DNA of 64,000 bases, taken from positions 1-64,000 of the forward strand of contig JAZRPY010000004.1 in the NCBI GenBank assembly GCA_045649415.1, given 5' to 3'. Below the pieces are notes generated by a model. The model ran no database searches, had not been told where the DNA came from, and was given only the letters and a program-made list of their open reading frames with translations. The position numbers were made by a program, and so were the translations under genes. Within the stretch, counting starts at the first letter, position 1, and the number at the start of each line of letters is the position of its first letter. Below are positions 33,801 to 42,683 of the stretch, piece after piece. The stretch comes from CAKSQL01 sp045649415 (GTDB taxonomy: Bacteria > Bacillota > Clostridia > UBA1381).

Positions 33801-35114
33801 ATGAAACTACCACAGGATTTTATAAATCAGATGAAGGACATGTTAAAGGACGAATATCCTGAGTTTGAAAAAAGCTTTTTGGAAAATCAAAGCTATCAGG
33901 GCTTAAGAATAACAAAGCCCTCTGCCACCAATTTAGTGCTTGATTTGTTAGACAACCCTACCCCTGTCTTATGGAATAAGAATGGCTATTATGCCGACAA
34001 AACCAAGATCTCAGGCAAGCATCCATACCATATTGCAGGACTTGTATATTTTCAGGAGCCATCAGCTATGGCACCGGTTTCTGCACTGCCTGTGAATGAG
34101 GGTGACTATGTGTTGGACCTATGTGCAGCGCCGGGTGGTAAATCCACACAAGTCGCAGAAAAGCTTATGGGTACAGGCTTGCTTGTAGCTAACGAAATTA
34201 TTCCTAAGCGTGCAGAAATTTTAGCCGAAAATATTGAAAGATGTGGCATTTCAAATGCCATTGTAACAAATGAAGCTCCTGACAGGCTATCCGAAAAATT
34301 CCCTGAATTTTTTGATAAAATTATAGTTGATGCACCCTGTTCAGGAGAGGGTATGTTCAAAAAAGAGCCTCAGGCAATTGACGAATGGAGTATTGCCCAC
34401 ACAAAAACCTGTGCACTACGCCAGAGGCACATTCTTGATTGTGCTATAAAAATGTTAAAGCCAGGAGGATATATTGTCTATTCCACCTGCACCTTTTCAA
34501 GCTTAGAAAATGAGGACAATGTATCATATATTTTGTCGCAATATGAAAATATGTCCTTAGCTCCCGTCACGCTCGAGGGCTTAACCGAAGGCTTTGGATA
34601 CACAGATGCAAAGAGAATTTTTCCACACAAGGCAAAGGGTGAAGGGCATTTTCTTGCTTTGTTTAAAAAAGAAGGCGAAAAAGAAAGGAAAAAAATAAAT
34701 ATAAAGCCAACCACGCCACCAAAGGACTTTCAGGATTTTGAAAGTGATGCATTTAACATAAAGCATCAAGGAGGATTTGTGCTTTTTGGTGAGCATCTAT
34801 ATCTTATGCCTGAAGGAATTGATATAAATAAAATCAAGGTAATCCGTCCCGGTTTATATATGGGAATATTGAAAAAAGGACGGTTTGAGCCTTCCCATTC
34901 ACTGTGTCTTGCATCAAATCCTGAGAGATTTAAAAACACTATCAGCCTCAGTGCCGATAACCCATCGCTTGACAAGTTCCTGCACGGCGAAGAAATCCCT
35001 TGCGACAAATCAGGATGGACTGCAGTTTTAGTGGATGGCTTCCCTATTGGTTGGGGAAAGGGCAGTAATGGAATTTTGAAAAATCATTTTCCAAAGAAAT
35101 TCAGAATTAAATAA
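33801..35114 (+). CDS. rsmF: rRNA cytosine-C5 methyltransferase, RsmF/NOL1-NOP2-Sun type
   Basis: A SAM-dependent enzyme that methylates cytosine in rRNA. The 437-residue protein has the SAM site DLCAAPGGKSTQVAEKL, DAPCSGEGMF with one catalytic Cys, and YSTCTFSSLENED with the second. A C-terminal RNA-binding extension (from about residue 300) is typical of RsmF/YebU-like members. AAGGGAG is the ribosome site, 11 bp behind cls. Confidence 0.9.
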   Translation: MKLPQDFINQMKDMLKDEYPEFEKSFLENQSYQGLRITKPSATNLVLDLLDNPTPVLWNKNGYYADKTKISGKHPYHIAGLVYFQEPSAMAPVSALPVNEGDYVLDLCAAPGGKSTQVAEKLMGTGLLVANEIIPKRAEILAENIERCGISNAIVTNEAPDRLSEKFPEFFDKIIVDAPCSGEGMFKKEPQAIDEWSIAHTKTCALRQRHILDCAIKMLKPGGYIVYSTCTFSSLENEDNVSYILSQYENMSLAPVTLEGLTEGFGYTDAKRIFPHKAKGEGHFLALFKKEGEKERKKINIKPTTPPKDFQDFESDAFNIKHQGGFVLFGEHLYLMPEGIDINKIKVIRPGLYMGILKKGRFEPSHSLCLASNPERFKNTISLSADNPSLDKFLHGEEIPCDKSGWTAVLVDGFPIGWGKGSNGILKNHFPKKFRIK

Positions 35115-35205
35115 TAATTTTTATGTTAAATTCTTGATAATTTTATCCTTTATAGCAACTGTGGTCGGTCATATTACACAAAATATCAAATTTTAAAAAA
35201 AAAGC

Positions 35206-35234
35206 TTGACAAACATACAGTTTTTTCGTATAAT
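35206..35234 (+). promoter_or_regulatory. Promoter of the rpmH operon
   Basis: TTGACA (35206-35211) and TATAAT (35229-35234), both perfect, with a 17-bp spacer. Confidence 0.85.
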
Positions 35235-35306
35235 AGATACGATGTCTAATTTCTAGAAATAGTTAAAAATTAGCGAATACCAGTATAATATCGGGAGGTG
35301 TTGAAA

Positions 35307-35441
35307 ATGTTAAGAACTTATCAACCAAAAAAACGCCAGAGAAAAAGAGAGCATGGCTTTAGAAAAAGAATGAGTACTGCTTCAGGTAGAAGAATTTTAT
35401 CAAACAGACGCAGAAAGGGCAGAAAGGTACTGTCAGCGTAA
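35307..35441 (+). CDS. rpmH: Ribosomal protein bL34
   Basis: A 44-residue, very basic protein reading MLRTYQPKKRQRKREHGFRK and ending in SNRRRKGRKVLSA, as is standard for bL34 of the large subunit. GGGAGGTG lies ahead of the ATG. It heads the conserved rpmH-rnpA-yidD-yidC-jag order. Confidence 0.97.
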   Translation: MLRTYQPKKRQRKREHGFRKRMSTASGRRILSNRRRKGRKVLSA

Positions 35442-35540
35442 AACAAAGTAAGGCAAAAAGTACAAGGCAGGTGCCTTATGCTTTTTGCTTTTTTACATTT
35501 TAAGGGGTATTTTTATCCCTGTTATAAAAGGCGGAGAATT

Positions 35541-35906
35541 ATGAAAAATACAAAGTCTTTAAAATTAAACAGGGATTTCAGACGCTTATACTATCGTGGC
35601 AAAAGTGTTGCCTGTGGCTATGTTGTTATATATGCTATGAAAAATCGTCTTACCCACAATCGTTTAGGACTTACCTGTGGAAAATCTATAGGAAAGGCAG
35701 TTGAAAGAAACAGAGTCAAAAGGCTTATGAGAGAAGGCTATCGTCTTAGTGAAGACTCCCTCAAAATTGGCTATGACTTAGTTATGGTTGCAAGAGCTCG
35801 TGCCAACGGACAGGAATTTTCAAAAATTTTCAAGGATGTCCGTTATGCTTTCAACAAATTAGAGCTGATTGAAAACAATGAAAAAAATATTGTTAGCACT
35901 GATTAA
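35541..35906 (+). CDS. rnpA: Ribonuclease P protein component
   Basis: The protein subunit helps the RNase P RNA bind pre-tRNA. The 121-residue product has the family signature GKSIGKAVERNRVKRLMREGY, spanning residues about 56-76, and a lysine-rich N-terminus (LKLNRDFRRLYYRGKS). ATG 35541 follows AGGCGGAGA; the reading frame is open farther upstream but lacks a ribosome site there. It overlaps yidD by 29 bp. Confidence 0.95.
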   Translation: MKNTKSLKLNRDFRRLYYRGKSVACGYVVIYAMKNRLTHNRLGLTCGKSIGKAVERNRVKRLMREGYRLSEDSLKIGYDLVMVARARANGQEFSKIFKDVRYAFNKLELIENNEKNIVSTD

Positions 35907-36090
35907 GCTATATCAAACAGGTATTTCTCCATATAAGGGTGGTGGCTGCTGCAGATTTACTCCCACCTGCTCCGAATATGCCAAACAGGCAATAGAAAAA
36001 TACGGAGCCTTCAAGGGTGGTTATCTTGCAGTTCGCAGACTTTTAAAATGTCATCCCTTTCACAAGGGTGGATATGACCCATTGGAATAG
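35878..36090 (+). CDS. yidD: Membrane protein insertion efficiency factor YidD
   Basis: A 70-residue protein with an amphipathic N-terminal helix and the YidD motifs GCCRFTPTCSEYAKQAIEKY and LKCHPFHKGGYDPLE, with conserved cysteines. It is thought to assist YidC-dependent membrane insertion. It is encoded between rnpA and yidC, the standard arrangement. ATG 35878 is preferred over the upstream in-frame TTG. Confidence 0.95.
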   Translation: MKKILLALIKLYQTGISPYKGGGCCRFTPTCSEYAKQAIEKYGAFKGGYLAVRRLLKCHPFHKGGYDPLE

Positions 36091-36149
36091 GTACCAAAAT
36101 TATTTAACACATAAAGAAACCTATTTTGGTTTTTTGGAAAGGATAATCC

Positions 36150-37118
36150 ATGTTTGAACTACTAATCACACGCCCTATGGGCATAATTATTAAGTTTATA
36201 TATGATATTGTTCAGAACTATGGTCTGGCAATCATATTATTTACTGTTTTGATCAAGCTTGTGCTGATGCCATTGGCAGTTAGGTCACAAAAGGCAATGC
36301 GTAAGCAACAAAAAATTCAGCCATACTTGATGGAGCTTCAAAAAAAGTATGCAAATGACAAGGAAAAGCTCCAGACTGAAACAATGAAGCTATATAAGGA
36401 AAATAATATAAGTATGACAGGTGGATGCTTGCCCTTGCTTATACAGATGCCGATATTGTTTGGTCTATATAGAGTTATTCAAAGACCTTTGACATATCTT
36501 GCAGGAGTTGACTTTTCTCTTGCTGCTTCAATGGATAAGGTGGGAGAAATAATTTCTCGTATGACAACAGACTTTCCTGACATAATAGGAAAGCTTGCAG
36601 GTACATCAACTGATTTGATTATTAAAAATTCCCAGATTCAATTGTCAACCTGGAGTAATATTCTTTTCGGCTCAGCTGACCCATGGTATATTGAATTTGA
36701 TTTTTTGGGACTTGACCTGTCAGTTGTTCCCTCTGTTTCAGTTAACTACATATTGTCAGGAAAATTCCAATACCTTGACCGTGTGTTGTTGATTTTAATT
36801 CCAATCATTGCAATTCTGACCACATGGTTGTCTATGAAGCAGTCACAGAAGATGACTCAGGCACCACAGGCTCAGGATAATTCAACTGCTGCTCAAACTG
36901 CACAGAGTATGAATAAATCAATGAACTTAATGATGCCAATTATGACAGGTATTTTCGCATTTACCCTGCCATCAGGCTTGGGCTTATATTGGATTGTTTC
37001 CAATCTGATGCAAATGCTTCAGCAATACTTGTTGGATTTATATTTTAAGAAAAAAGGAGACGACTTCGATGTTAAAGTTCCCAAGAGAAATAATAAAAAC
37101 AGCAAAAAGCACAGATGA
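36150..37118 (+). CDS. yidC: Membrane protein insertase YidC/SpoIIIJ
   Basis: It inserts proteins into the cytoplasmic membrane, alone or with Sec. The 322-residue product has five membrane helices, the positively charged groove segment AVRSQKAMRKQQKIQPYL and the hydrophilic loop with NISMTGGCLPLLIQMPILFG. It lacks the cleaved lipoprotein signal seen in Bacillus YidC. The C-terminal tail is Lys/Asn-rich. It overlaps jag by 50 bp. Confidence 0.95.
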   Translation: MFELLITRPMGIIIKFIYDIVQNYGLAIILFTVLIKLVLMPLAVRSQKAMRKQQKIQPYLMELQKKYANDKEKLQTETMKLYKENNISMTGGCLPLLIQMPILFGLYRVIQRPLTYLAGVDFSLAASMDKVGEIISRMTTDFPDIIGKLAGTSTDLIIKNSQIQLSTWSNILFGSADPWYIEFDFLGLDLSVVPSVSVNYILSGKFQYLDRVLLILIPIIAILTTWLSMKQSQKMTQAPQAQDNSTAAQTAQSMNKSMNLMMPIMTGIFAFTLPSGLGLYWIVSNLMQMLQQYLLDLYFKKKGDDFDVKVPKRNNKNSKKHR

Positions 37119-37878
37119 GGCAATCTCTCTGGCATTGGCAGAGCTTAATGCATCCGAGCTTGATGTGAACATAGATGTTTTAGACGAAGGCAATAAAGGC
37201 TTTTTAGGTCTTGGTTCAAAGGAAGCAACTGTTAAGCTTACCCTGAAGGATGCAAATGCATTTATTGCAAAGAGCTTTTTAAATAGCATCTTTAAATCAA
37301 TGAAGCTTGAGGTTGAAATTGATGCAAAATCTGAGGACGATACCTTAAATATTGAGCTTTCAGGCGACCATATGGGTGTTGTAATCGGAAAAAGAGGTGA
37401 CACCTTAGATAGTATTCAATATCTTACATCACTTGTGGTCAACCACGAGAATGAGGACTATGTGAAGGTTGTTATTGACACCGAAAACTATCGTGAAAAG
37501 AGACTGGCTTCATTATTAAAGCTTGCATCACGCCTTGCACACAAGGTTGCTCGCACAGGCAAGAAATACACTCTTGAGCCAATGAATCCATATGAAAGAA
37601 GAATTATCCATTCTTCTCTACAGGACAGTGAGGATGTAACAACATTCTCAATTGGTGAAGACCCACACAGAAAGGTTGTTATTTCACCAAAAAATCCTGC
37701 ACCCAGAAAAAAATCCCGTCCTTCATCATCAGCATCTGCAATTGACTATGCTGCATCCTATTCGGACTACAAAAAGACTGCTCCAAGTCAGAATGTAATC
37801 AAGAAGGCTGAAAACTTTGAAGCATATCAGGCAGCACTTGAGGCTGAAAATGGCGGAAAAGATGAAAATTTAGAATAA
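37069..37878 (+). CDS. jag: RNA-binding protein Jag/KhpB
   Basis: A 269-residue protein with three parts. The Jag-N domain is at residues 1-55 (DVLDEGNKGFLGLGSKEA), followed by a KH domain with GVVIGKRGDTLDSIQYLTSL. An R3H domain contains PMNPYERRIIHSSLQD. The last 60 residues are low complexity. KhpB, with KhpA, binds RNA and influences cell elongation and division in Firmicutes. AAGGAG precedes ATG 37069 inside the end of yidC. Confidence 0.93.
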   Translation: MLKFPREIIKTAKSTDEAISLALAELNASELDVNIDVLDEGNKGFLGLGSKEATVKLTLKDANAFIAKSFLNSIFKSMKLEVEIDAKSEDDTLNIELSGDHMGVVIGKRGDTLDSIQYLTSLVVNHENEDYVKVVIDTENYREKRLASLLKLASRLAHKVARTGKKYTLEPMNPYERRIIHSSLQDSEDVTTFSIGEDPHRKVVISPKNPAPRKKSRPSSSASAIDYAASYSDYKKTAPSQNVIKKAENFEAYQAALEAENGGKDENLE

Positions 37879-37892
37879 TAAATGTTTTTATA

Positions 37893-37932
37893 AATTGCGA
37901 AGCTTTCAAAAATTTTCGAGAGTTTCGCAATT
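37893..37932 (+). other. Stem-loop between jag and yebC
   Basis: AATTGCGAA pairs with TTCGCAATT, with partial inner pairing, 15 bp behind the jag stop. The T content behind it is low, so it is at best a weak terminator or a processing signal. Confidence 0.45.
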
Positions 37933-37972
37933 ATCTTTGAAAATTACTTTTAAAAAGGGAGAGATATAACTT

Positions 37973-38713
37973 ATGTCAGGTCACTCAAAATGGAGTACAA
38001 TTAAAAGAAAAAAGGGTGCAAATGATGCACAAAGAGCAAAAATATTCACAAAGATTGCCCGTGAAATTATAGTTGCAGTTAAATCAGGAGGTCCTGACCC
38101 TGACAACAACTCAAGCCTGAAGGATGCAATTGCAAAGGGCAGAGCCGCTAATATGCCTAACGACAATATCACAAGAACTATCAAAAAGGCAGCAGGCAGT
38201 ACAGATTCAGATAACTACGAAAATATCACATATGAGGGCTATGGACCAAATGGTGTGGCAGTGATCGTTGAAACATTGACCGACAACAGAAACAGAACTG
38301 CTGCTGATGTCCGTCACTATTTCGACAAGTTCGGTGGTAATATGGGACAAACTGGTTGTGTTAGCTTTATGTTTGACAGAAAAGGCGTTATCATCATTGA
38401 AAATGAGGATGTTGACGAGGAAGAAATCACAATGGATGCCTTGGAGGCAGGTGCTGAGGATATTGAAGCCGATGAGGACTATATCGAAATCACAACTACT
38501 CCTGTGGATTTCCATCAGGTTCGTGACGCTTTGGAGGGAAAATATACAATTTCCTCTGCCCAAATCAGTATGGTTCCTCAAACAACTGTTACATTAACAG
38601 ACGAAAAACAGCTTTTGATGATGGGTAAGCTTTTAGAAAATCTTGAGGATAACGACGATGTCCAGAATGTTTATCATAACTGGGATGCTCCTGAAGAGGA
38701 TGACGAGGAATAA
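37973..38713 (+). CDS. yebC: YebC/PmpR-family protein
   Basis: The 246-residue protein has the invariant start SGHSKWSTIKRKKGANDAQR and the acidic C-terminal half of the family. YebC was long listed as a transcription regulator, and recent work links YebC proteins to translation of proline-rich stretches. GGGAGAG lies ahead of the ATG. It is followed by a clear terminator. Confidence 0.95.
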   Translation: MSGHSKWSTIKRKKGANDAQRAKIFTKIAREIIVAVKSGGPDPDNNSSLKDAIAKGRAANMPNDNITRTIKKAAGSTDSDNYENITYEGYGPNGVAVIVETLTDNRNRTAADVRHYFDKFGGNMGQTGCVSFMFDRKGVIIIENEDVDEEEITMDALEAGAEDIEADEDYIEITTTPVDFHQVRDALEGKYTISSAQISMVPQTTVTLTDEKQLLMMGKLLENLEDNDDVQNVYHNWDAPEEDDEE

Positions 38714-38723
38714 CAATTATATT

Positions 38724-38754
38724 AGAAGGACTTATAAAAAGTCCTTCTTTTTTT
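38724..38754 (+). terminator. Terminator behind yebC
   Basis: AGAAGGACTT pairs with AAGTCCTTCT and is followed by seven T. Confidence 0.85.
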
Positions 38755-38821
38755 CACATATTTTCTGTCATCTTCGTATTATATTACATAAGAATATGTG
38801 ATATATAGGAGTTGAAAGATT

Positions 38822-40672
38822 ATGTGTTCTATTTCAGGAATGATAAATTTTAAAAAAAATTATTTATACTATAAAGGCTACAACACTCTTGTTGTAAAGG
38901 ATATGGGTGAAAGTATGCGACATCGCGGACCTGATGCGTCAGGAGAATGGGTTGGTGAGCATGCCGCATTTTCCCACACCCGACTATCAGTTATTGACCC
39001 CGAGGGTGGCAGGCAACCAATGACCAGAACTGTTGAAGGCTATGAGTTTACAATCACTTACAATGGTGAATTATATAACACAGAGGATTTGAGAAATGAG
39101 TTGTCAGGCTATGGCTACCAATTCACCACCACCTCAGACACCGAGGTACTTTTAATGGCATACATACACTTTGGTGAGGAATGTGTGAAAAAGCTCAATG
39201 GAATATACGCCTTCTGCATATGGGATTCAATGCGACAAAGGGTTTTTGCCTGTCGTGACAGATTTGGTGTGAAGCCATTTTTCTATGCCATCTGTGGTGA
39301 TATTGTTATATTCTCCTCTGAAATAAAGGGGTTGTTCCGTCACCCTTCCTTTTCTGCTAAGGTCGATAAAACCGGTCTTCAGGAGCTATTTGCTATCTCC
39401 CCTGCCAGAACTCAGGGCGTGGGCGTTTTTAAGGATGTTCTTGAACTGAAGCCTGCCCATTCCATGCTTATAGACCGTTCAGGAATAAGGATATTCCCTT
39501 ACTGGAGCTTGGAAAGTAAACCTCATCAGGATAGCTACTCCGACACTGTTCAAAAAGTGAGGGATCTTGTTTCAGATAGCATAAAAAGGCAATTAGTGTC
39601 AGATGTTCCAATCGCCACATTATTATCTGGCGGCTTGGATTCAAGTATAATAACTGCAATCGCAAGCTTATATATGCAGGATAAGGGAGATATTTTATCT
39701 ACCTATTCCTTTGACTACAAGGATAACGACAAATACTTTAAATCCTCAGCCTTTCAGCCTGATGCCGACAAGCCATGGGTTGAGAGAATGGCAGAGGAAT
39801 TCAAAACAAATCACACCTTTTTGGAATGCGACAACAGTATCTTAATCGACTATCTCTTAGATGCAATGCGTTATAAGGATTTACCCGGTATGGCAGATGT
39901 GGACGCCTCCCTTCTATATTTCTGCAGAGAGATTAAGAAAAACCACACCGTTATCCTGTCGGGTGAATGTTCGGACGAAATATTCGGTGGGTACCCGTGG
40001 TTCAGGAGTGAAAAAGCTTTTAACACACCTGCATTCCCCTGGTCCTATGATATGGAGCTTAGAAATTCCATCTTAAAGCCTGCAGTAGCCGAAACACTTA
40101 ACCTTGAAGAATATTCCCGTAAAAGATATAATGAGTCCATTTTGAAAACACCCGTTCTTTGCGAGGATTCTCCTGAGGAAAAACGAAGGCGTGAAATTTC
40201 CTACCTCAACATAAATTGGTTTATGACAAATCTGTTAGACAGAAAGGACAGAATGAGTATGGCAAGCGGCCTTGAAGTGAGAGTTCCTTATTGCGACCAC
40301 AGATTAGTTGAATATGTATGGAATATTCCCTGGGAAATGAAAAACAAAGACAATGTTTCAAAAAGCATTCTGAGAGAAGCATTTCGTGGAATATTGCCCG
40401 ACGATGTCTTATTCAGGAAAAAGAGTCCATATCCAAAAACTCACAATCCCATATACGAAAAATTAGCAAAGGAAATGCTTCTTGATATAATCTCAAATCC
40501 CAATGCACCAATTCTCACTTTTGCAGAAAAGTCAGTTCTTGAGTCACTTTGCAAAGACTCAAGTGACTATGGAAAGCCATTTTTCGGTCAGCTTATGGCA
40601 GGACCACAGTTTATTGGATATCTTATTCAACTAAATGCCTGGTTCTTGGAATATAATGTGAAAGTACTATAA
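38822..40672 (+). CDS. asnB: Asparagine synthase, glutamine-hydrolysing
   Basis: It makes asparagine from aspartate, ATP and glutamine. The 616-residue protein begins Met-Cys-Ser-Ile, so Cys2 is the glutaminase nucleophile, and RHRGPDASG and ITYNGELYN complete that domain. The synthetase domain has the pyrophosphatase loop LLSGGLDSS near residue 268 and GECSDEIFGGYPWF. Length is normal for AsnB. It is a single gene between two terminators. Confidence 0.95.
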   Translation: MCSISGMINFKKNYLYYKGYNTLVVKDMGESMRHRGPDASGEWVGEHAAFSHTRLSVIDPEGGRQPMTRTVEGYEFTITYNGELYNTEDLRNELSGYGYQFTTTSDTEVLLMAYIHFGEECVKKLNGIYAFCIWDSMRQRVFACRDRFGVKPFFYAICGDIVIFSSEIKGLFRHPSFSAKVDKTGLQELFAISPARTQGVGVFKDVLELKPAHSMLIDRSGIRIFPYWSLESKPHQDSYSDTVQKVRDLVSDSIKRQLVSDVPIATLLSGGLDSSIITAIASLYMQDKGDILSTYSFDYKDNDKYFKSSAFQPDADKPWVERMAEEFKTNHTFLECDNSILIDYLLDAMRYKDLPGMADVDASLLYFCREIKKNHTVILSGECSDEIFGGYPWFRSEKAFNTPAFPWSYDMELRNSILKPAVAETLNLEEYSRKRYNESILKTPVLCEDSPEEKRRREISYLNINWFMTNLLDRKDRMSMASGLEVRVPYCDHRLVEYVWNIPWEMKNKDNVSKSILREAFRGILPDDVLFRKKSPYPKTHNPIYEKLAKEMLLDIISNPNAPILTFAEKSVLESLCKDSSDYGKPFFGQLMAGPQFIGYLIQLNAWFLEYNVKVL

Positions 40673-40713
40673 AAAAGGGTATTTAAGGCAATTGCCTTAA
40701 ATACCCTTTTTTT
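40671..40713. terminator. Bidirectional terminator between asnB and rubrerythrin
   Basis: A perfect palindrome: AAAAAAGGGTATTTAAGGCA is followed by its reverse complement. It serves asnB (+) and the convergent rubrerythrin gene (-). The asnB TAA is the first base pairs of the A tract. Confidence 0.88.
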
Positions 40714-40717
40714 AAAA

Positions 40718-41377
40718 TCAATAGTTTTCCATATGAATTTCAAAATAGCTTTGTGGGTGGTTACAGGTTGGGCAAACATCAGGAGCCTCTGTGCCAACAA
40801 CAATGTGTCCACAATTACGGCACTCCCAAACCTTAACCTCACTCTTTTTAAATACCTCTGCCATTTCAACATTCTTCAACAACGCACGATAGCGTTCCTC
40901 GTGATGTTTTTCAATTGCAGCAACCATACGGAACTTCTTTGCCAAATCCAAAAAGCCTTCCTCTTCAGCAGTTTTTGCAAAGCCCTCATACATATCTGTC
41001 CATTCGTAATTTTCGCCCTCTGCAGCATGAAGCAAATTCTCAGCAGTATCACCAATTCCATTTAATTCCTTAAACCAAAGCTTTGCATGCTCCTTTTCAT
41101 TGTCTGCAGTTTTTAAAAACAATGCAGCAATCTGCTCAAAGCCTTCCTTTTTTGCCTTTGATGCAAAGTATGTATATTTATTTCTTGCCTGAGATTCTCC
41201 CGCAAAAGCAGCCTCTAAATTCTTTTCAGTTTGTGTTCCCTGATACTTATTCATTTTCTTTTCCTCCTCAATTTTTTCTAATTTATCTCCACTCATTTTG
41301 CATAGTGGGCATACAGCTACTACTCCATCTTCTACCTGAAAAACCTTGCCACAAACCCTACATCTATATGTGGTCAT
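40718..41377 (-). CDS. Rubrerythrin with rubredoxin-like domains at both ends
   Basis: An anaerobe's peroxide-reducing enzyme. The 219-residue protein has an N-terminal rubredoxin-like CRVC...CPLC module (about residues 6-26). A diiron four-helix domain follows, with iron ligands in AGESQARNKY, NEKEHAKLW and IEKHHEERY, and then a C-terminal rubredoxin module CRNC...CPTC. Most rubrerythrins have only one rubredoxin module. A very good ribosome site (GAGGAGG) lies inside the gene ahead of Met42 (base 41254), where classic rubrerythrins begin, so a shorter second product may be made. Confidence 0.92.
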   Translation of the reverse strand: MTTYRCRVCGKVFQVEDGVVAVCPLCKMSGDKLEKIEEEKKMNKYQGTQTEKNLEAAFAGESQARNKYTYFASKAKKEGFEQIAALFLKTADNEKEHAKLWFKELNGIGDTAENLLHAAEGENYEWTDMYEGFAKTAEEEGFLDLAKKFRMVAAIEKHHEERYRALLKNVEMAEVFKKSEVKVWECRNCGHIVVGTEAPDVCPTCNHPQSYFEIHMENY

Positions 41378-41400
41378 ATCTAATCCCCTCCTTTTTCTTT

Positions 41401-41429
41401 ATTATATATTATTTTCAAAATATTGTAAA
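41401..41429 (-). promoter_or_regulatory. Promoter of the rubrerythrin gene
   Basis: TTTACA (41424-41429) and TATAAT (41401-41406) on the - strand with a 17-bp spacer. No PerR box was recognised in the short leader. Confidence 0.65.
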
Positions 41430-41467
41430 TAGTTTTTTTACAAAAGAAAAAAAGAAATTTTATTTCC

Positions 41468-41496
41468 TTGAAAAAAGTTATTATCTATGTTATACT
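41468..41496 (+). promoter_or_regulatory. Promoter of azlCD
   Basis: TTGAAA (41468-41473) and TATACT (41491-41496) with a 17-bp spacer, about 33 bases before the start codon. Confidence 0.65.
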
Positions 41497-41528
41497 ATCT
41501 AAGATAATACTATAATCGGGTGAATATA

Positions 41529-42230
41529 ATGAACAAAAAATCAGGAATGAAAAAAGGCTTTTCCGACGGTCTGCCAATTGGTATCGGATACCTTTCTGTT
41601 TCAATCGGTATTGGCATTACTGCTGTGAGCAGCGGACTTAGTATTCTAAATTCTGTCATAATGTCTATGTCCTGTTTGACCTCTGCAGGTCAGGCAGCAG
41701 GAATATCTGTGATTGCAGCTTTAGGCACTTTGTTGGAAATGGCTTTAATTCAATTAGTTATAAATTTAAGATATTCTCTTATGGGCATCTCTATGTCCCA
41801 AAAGCTTGACGAGAGCGTGACCACAAAGCATCGTCTTATATTAGGTGCATTTATAACAGACGAAATATTCGCAGTGTCCTCAACCAAGGACTCTTTAAAC
41901 ACAAGATATCTATATGGCTTGATAATTGCTCCGTACTTCGGTTGGGCGTTGGGGACTCTGTTTGGCGCAACCTTGGGAACAGTTCTTCCCGAATCTGTGA
42001 ATCAGGCATTAGGACTTGCAATCTATGGGATGTTTGTGGCAATAGTTGTACCCGTTATGAAAAAATCAAAGGAGATTTCCTTGTGTGTGCTATTAGCAAC
42101 ACTAATTAGCATTATCATAAGATATGTGCCAATATTCTCCTTTATCAGCTATGGCTTCACAATTATTATATCGGCAGTTATTTCAGCATCAGTATTCGCA
42201 CTTTATTCACTAAGGAGGGAGAAAAAATGA
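41529..42230 (+). CDS. azlC: AzlC-family branched-chain amino-acid exporter, large subunit
   Basis: With AzlD this forms an exporter of branched-chain amino acids and some analogues. The 233-residue protein has about seven membrane helices and family features such as GFSDGLPIGIGYLSVSIGIG and GAFITDEIFA. ATG 41529 is chosen over an upstream in-frame GTG at 41520. It overlaps azlD by ATGA, so the two are co-translated. Confidence 0.9.
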   Translation: MNKKSGMKKGFSDGLPIGIGYLSVSIGIGITAVSSGLSILNSVIMSMSCLTSAGQAAGISVIAALGTLLEMALIQLVINLRYSLMGISMSQKLDESVTTKHRLILGAFITDEIFAVSSTKDSLNTRYLYGLIIAPYFGWALGTLFGATLGTVLPESVNQALGLAIYGMFVAIVVPVMKKSKEISLCVLLATLISIIIRYVPIFSFISYGFTIIISAVISASVFALYSLRREKK

Positions 42231-42526
42231 AACCTTTATTATATATTTTCATAATGGCATTGGTTACATATCTCATTCGTGCCATTCCCTTCACACTCTT
42301 TAAAAAGAAAATCACATCACCATTTTTTAAAAAGTTTTTTGACTTTATCCCCTATGCAGTATTAGGGGCTATGACAATTCCATGGATGTTTGACTATGGG
42401 AAAAATCCAATCTGTGCCACTGTCGGTCTGGTGGTTGCCATTATATTGGCATATTTCAATCGCTCATTGATTGTGGTTGCAATGTCGGCTTGTGCCTCTG
42501 CTTTTTTAGCGGGTTTTATATTCTGA
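42227..42526 (+). CDS. azlD: AzlD-family branched-chain amino-acid exporter, small subunit
   Basis: A 99-residue hydrophobic protein with three or four membrane helices. It has the AzlD features YLIRAIPFTLFKKK and an FIPYAVLGAMTIPWM-like second helix. It is the partner of AzlC. The start overlaps the azlC stop by four bases, and two hairpins follow the gene. Confidence 0.9.
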   Translation: MKPLLYIFIMALVTYLIRAIPFTLFKKKITSPFFKKFFDFIPYAVLGAMTIPWMFDYGKNPICATVGLVVAIILAYFNRSLIVVAMSACASAFLAGFIF

Positions 42527-42535
42527 ATACTAAAA

Positions 42536-42592
42536 AAGGGATTTTTAAATCCCTAAAATAGCAAAACGGAGTTTTTAATAAACTCCGTTTTG
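42536..42592. terminator. Two tandem hairpins between azlD and the FAD oxidoreductase
   Basis: AGGGATTT/AAATCCCT (42536-42554) has its T run on the - strand. CAAAACGGAGTTT/AAACTCCGTTTTG (42562-42592) can work on both strands. Together they separate the convergent genes. Confidence 0.7.
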
Positions 42593-42683
42593 TGTTTGTT
42601 ATGAAAATTATTGTGTCTTATATATCCCAACTAAACTTATTGAAGAAATAAGAATTTTTTCTCGATTATGTATATTTTCTCAA

